64,000 bases of DNA from contig JAJKFH010000374.1 of the NCBI GenBank assembly GCA_023333565.1, forward strand, positions 4,092,001 to 4,156,000, read 5' to 3'. Below, in pieces: positions 61,803-64,000 of the stretch. How positions within the stretch are numbered: position 1 is the stretch's first letter; every line of letters begins with the position of its first letter. The DNA is from Puffinus mauretanicus. Taxonomy: Eukaryota > Chordata > Aves > Procellariiformes > Procellariidae. The translations under genes and the position numbers were made by a program. The notes under the pieces were generated by a model. It was not told the origin of the DNA, made no database searches, and saw only the letters and a program-made list of their open reading frames with translations.

Positions 61803-61974
61803 TGTTACTGCATCTTGCATGTGTTGCAAATGAGTGGTTTAGAGGCCGCTCAAACAATCACTGTTGATGGTATTAGCAAAAAGTGATTTTAATAGAAATT
61901 TATAAAAGTGCAACTTAGCAGAGTTCGATGGCAAGGTTCATTCTATCACTTACTACACGGATGAAGCATACAAA
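60860..61974. other. A-rich block of uncertain origin next to LTR material
   Basis: From about 60860 the plus strand becomes markedly A-rich, while the preceding tens of kilobases lean towards T and G. CpG dinucleotides cluster at its left edge (GTACGACGCCC, TTCCGGTC). On the minus strand there is a weak AATAAA near 61000 and ATTAAA near 61880. It may be decayed internal or LTR sequence of the same minus-strand retroelement block as 61975-62860, but no gag, pol or env motif can be read. Confidence 0.35.
61741..61805. repeat. Poly(A)25 inside a short inverted repeat
   Basis: ACAGTCCT (61741-61748) and AGGACTGT (61798-61805) form perfect 8-bp inverted arms. Between them lies a run of 25 A (61772-61796). 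No SINE or processed gene is recognised upstream of the run. Confidence 0.8.
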
Positions 61975-62143
61975 GGAAAAGAGCCTGGGAACTGAGAAGT
62001 CCTTGGCTGGTGCAAACACTACTTAGCAACAACTAAAACATCAGTGTGTTATCAACGTTATTCTCATACTAAATCCAAAACACAGCACTATACCAGCTAT
62101 TAGCAAGAAAATTACCTCTATCCCAGCCGAAACCAGGGTATCG
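61975..62143 (-). mobile_element. ERVK-like LTR segment
   Basis: Read on the minus strand, the stretch begins with TTTCGGCTGGGATAGAGG and continues AATTTTCTTGCTAATAGCTG, GTGCTGTGTTTTGGATTTAG, AACGTTGATAACACACTGAT, GTTTTAGTTGTTGCTAAGTA and AAGGACTTCTCAG. This word order is, from memory, that of the U3 start of a widespread avian ERVK-type LTR. The homology stops near 61975, before any TATA box, so only the 5' part of the LTR is present. It abuts the ERVL-like LTR without a visible gap. It is noncoding. Confidence 0.6.
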
Positions 62144-62860
62144 TGTTAGAACTGAGTTGGGATGATTTATACAGAGGCTGAGAATGAAAAGGTTAAGGGA
62201 GACCCTCCCGTTGAGTCATGAGGTTCAGAGTAGACCCAGCTAGATCTACCCCTAGTCCCAGACTGGTCAACAGTATATGTCTAAGGGATTATATGTGTTT
62301 AGCATCAGTCTAAGGTTCATTCACAATCTTAAGATCAATCATAAGATTTTAGCAGACTATATTTGCTAGCAGATACTTCCATCAATTCATACACGCACAC
62401 ACACGGATGCAAAGATAGATAAATATACAAAGATATACCTGTTAAAAATCCCCCTCGAGTTCAGTGAAATACTCACGTAAAATGTCTTGACATCCCTCAA
62501 CGGGCGAAGGGTTGAGCCTCGAGGAGTATTGCAGCCCAGGTCCCGTGCCAGCCAGCGACGGTCCTCCACAGCCTTCTGCGGTCCAGGAGAGCTCAAAGAG
62601 TCTCGCTTAGGACCACCATTTATAGGTGTGCAAGATGATTGACTTTAGTCATCTGTAAATTTCCATCCTGGCCACAGACCGAGGCGGTAGTGACTAAAAT
62701 TCTGAAGGTTTCAGCGTTGTTACAGCTGAGCTACAACTCAGATAAGATGGCACCTGGGTCAGGCAGTGGCGGTACGTTCCCAGCCTCAGCCGTGCAGAGT
62801 TTCTCATATGGTCAAGGAGCGCTCAACCGCCAGACTCAGTACACCAAGACCGAGGTTTCA
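62144..62860 (-). mobile_element. ERVL-like LTR
   Basis: On the minus strand an LTR-like promoter region is visible. A TATAAATGG box sits at 62624-62616, followed by a CpG-rich leader containing ACTCCTCGAGG (62527-62517) and GTTGAGGGATGT. A long AT-rich part follows, then a segment with GTCTGGGACTAGGGG near 62262, CAACGGGAGGGTCTCCC near 62209 and CTCTGTATAAATCATCC. It may end at TTCTAACA (62144). CpG is far denser here than in the flanks. The same ACTCCTCGAGG motif lies 97 bp after the TATA box here and 103 bp after it in the solo LTR at 11056. The outer boundary near 62860 (TGAAACCTCGG on the minus strand) is a guess and no target duplication is found. It codes for nothing. Confidence 0.6.
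62616..62624 (-). promoter_or_regulatory. TATA box of the minus-strand LTR
   Basis: The minus strand reads TATAAATGG, identical to the TATA context at 11246-11254. A transcript would start near 62590 and run leftwards. Confidence 0.55.
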
Positions 62861-64000
62861 CGGGAGTTTCTGAGATCAACGAGCAGCCCAGGGAAAAGGG
62901 CAGGGGGGGAATGCACCACCACAGCATGGAACTAGCAGGTACTTTAAATTTTCTCAAGCAGTCTACTTCATTATGTTGTGATCCTATTTCACAGAACAGA
63001 GAGGGGGTCTGATGAAGTTTGGAGAGAGTTTTGAAGTATCTTGCTGATATGCATGTTACCACGATCCTAACTTGACAGAGACTGCTCAGCTGTGTGCCAG
63101 AGGGTCTGAATTACCACCAACAGTTAATGAAGGTTCTGCTGCAGCTCCCATGGCACACACGCACTTTTTGAAGACCTGGATGGGATCATGACTTTCCAAA
63201 AGTCCACCATATGCGTTACAGTAAAAAAAACCCCAAAACCACAACAAATGGCCATGACTTCTGCAATGAACCAGAATTTTTAATGCCTCTCATCAGTATA
63301 TTCCTCACAAGTCTAAGGGTGCATAAGTCTTCAGGAGTCAGTACTGACCCCATTGCAGATTAAGATAGTCATGATTTGGTTTTGGCTTTCCTGTTTTATC
63401 ATTATTGCTGCAGATTTGCATGACCAGAGTTTCAAAGCATTTGTCTCAGTAGGCGTCATCTCTTGATTTCTCAGAAAAGGAGGAAAAAGGATATATCTTA
63501 TTTCACAACTGTTGATAGTGAATTTTTACGTGGTCATTCTGATTCCAAAGGGTGAACCCACATAACGAATGTATATGCCTTTTAGCTGATTCAGTGAAGT
63601 GATGCCAAAATTGTGGTTTATTAGTTGCTAGCAAACATGCTTTTGATAGTGACAGGCTGCAATTGTGATTTAATTGTGATCTCATATCTTGATGGTGAAC
63701 CGAACATCGAAACATGGTATCCCTTGTATGTGCAGACATGGCTAAATTTAGTGTCACAGTAGTGTCACAGCAGGCATGGTTTGGATCCCGGTCTCCATGT
63801 CCTATGGTGACCCTTCTACAAAGGTTGAATAAGCTTTAAGTGGTTTTACTATTAATTGTCATACAGTGCAATACCAATACCTAGGTAGTACAAAAGAAGG
63901 CACTTTAGAAATGCTGAAGTTATGCTGATGGGTAAACCAGTGACTGTACGTGGGAGGGTAGGGGAGGTGCTTGTAATGTGCCTGTAAAACACATCTGAAA
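62861..64000. other. noncoding DNA, no feature recognised
   Basis: No gene or repeat is recognised. There is a short A-run with CCCC near 63222, and a GTGTCACAG pair occurs in tandem near 63750-63770. Confidence 0.5.

Noticed and set aside
1..64000. tRNA, rRNA, known microRNA hairpins, CRISPR array or bacterial genes
   Set aside because: No cloverleaf boxes, rRNA words, let-7 or miR-9 type seeds, regularly spaced repeats or dense coding frames were seen on either strand.

Overview
The window looks like vertebrate nuclear DNA, most likely from a bird. It is AT-rich and poor in CpG. No open frame of gene length exists outside a retrotransposon, and there is no operon structure, ribosome-binding pattern, tRNA, rRNA or CRISPR array. 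The strongest taxonomic clue is a CR1 LINE 3' end (about 5742-6713) with the sauropsid-type terminus containing ATTCTATGAT. Avian-looking endogenous retroviral LTRs and old MIR/CORE-SINE relics agree with this. A crocodilian or turtle cannot be fully excluded by eye, but the sparse repeats favour a bird. I could not assign the window to a named locus; it reads as a long intron or an intergenic desert.

Layout. 0-5.7 kb: single-copy-looking noncoding DNA with one decayed CR1 fragment (935-1135) and a faint MIR-like relic. 5.7-6.7 kb: the 5'-truncated CR1 copy, which keeps the FADD part of its reverse transcriptase and a 189-residue frame but has frameshifts. 6.7-11 kb: noncoding DNA with a polypyrimidine tract. 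11.05-11.58 kb: a solo LTR on the plus strand with a TATA box, a poly(A) signal and a probable 6-bp target duplication. 11.6-60.8 kb: mostly featureless noncoding DNA holding scattered MIR-like SINE relics (about 23.0, 31.2, 40.1, 41.8, 44.9 and 51.7 kb), CR1/L3-like relics (39.6-40.0, 43.3 and 52.8 kb), a strong ancient foldback element (56.29-56.46 kb) and several A- or T-rich tracts. 60.86-62.86 kb: a block whose strand composition flips to A-rich on the plus strand. It carries minus-strand LTR material: an ERVL-like LTR at about 62.14-62.86 kb joined to an ERVK-like LTR segment at about 61.98-62.14 kb. The last kilobase is ordinary.

No protein-coding gene can be called with confidence. 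The best candidates for host exons are a 64-nt segment at 59260-59323 with good splice signals on both sides, and a 94-codon minus-strand frame at 18929-19213 whose translation looks unusually protein-like. Both are speculative. I found no convincing novel functional system. The more unusual items are the foldback element, the composite LTR block at the right end, and the two LTRs that share a short motif at nearly the same distance from their TATA boxes.
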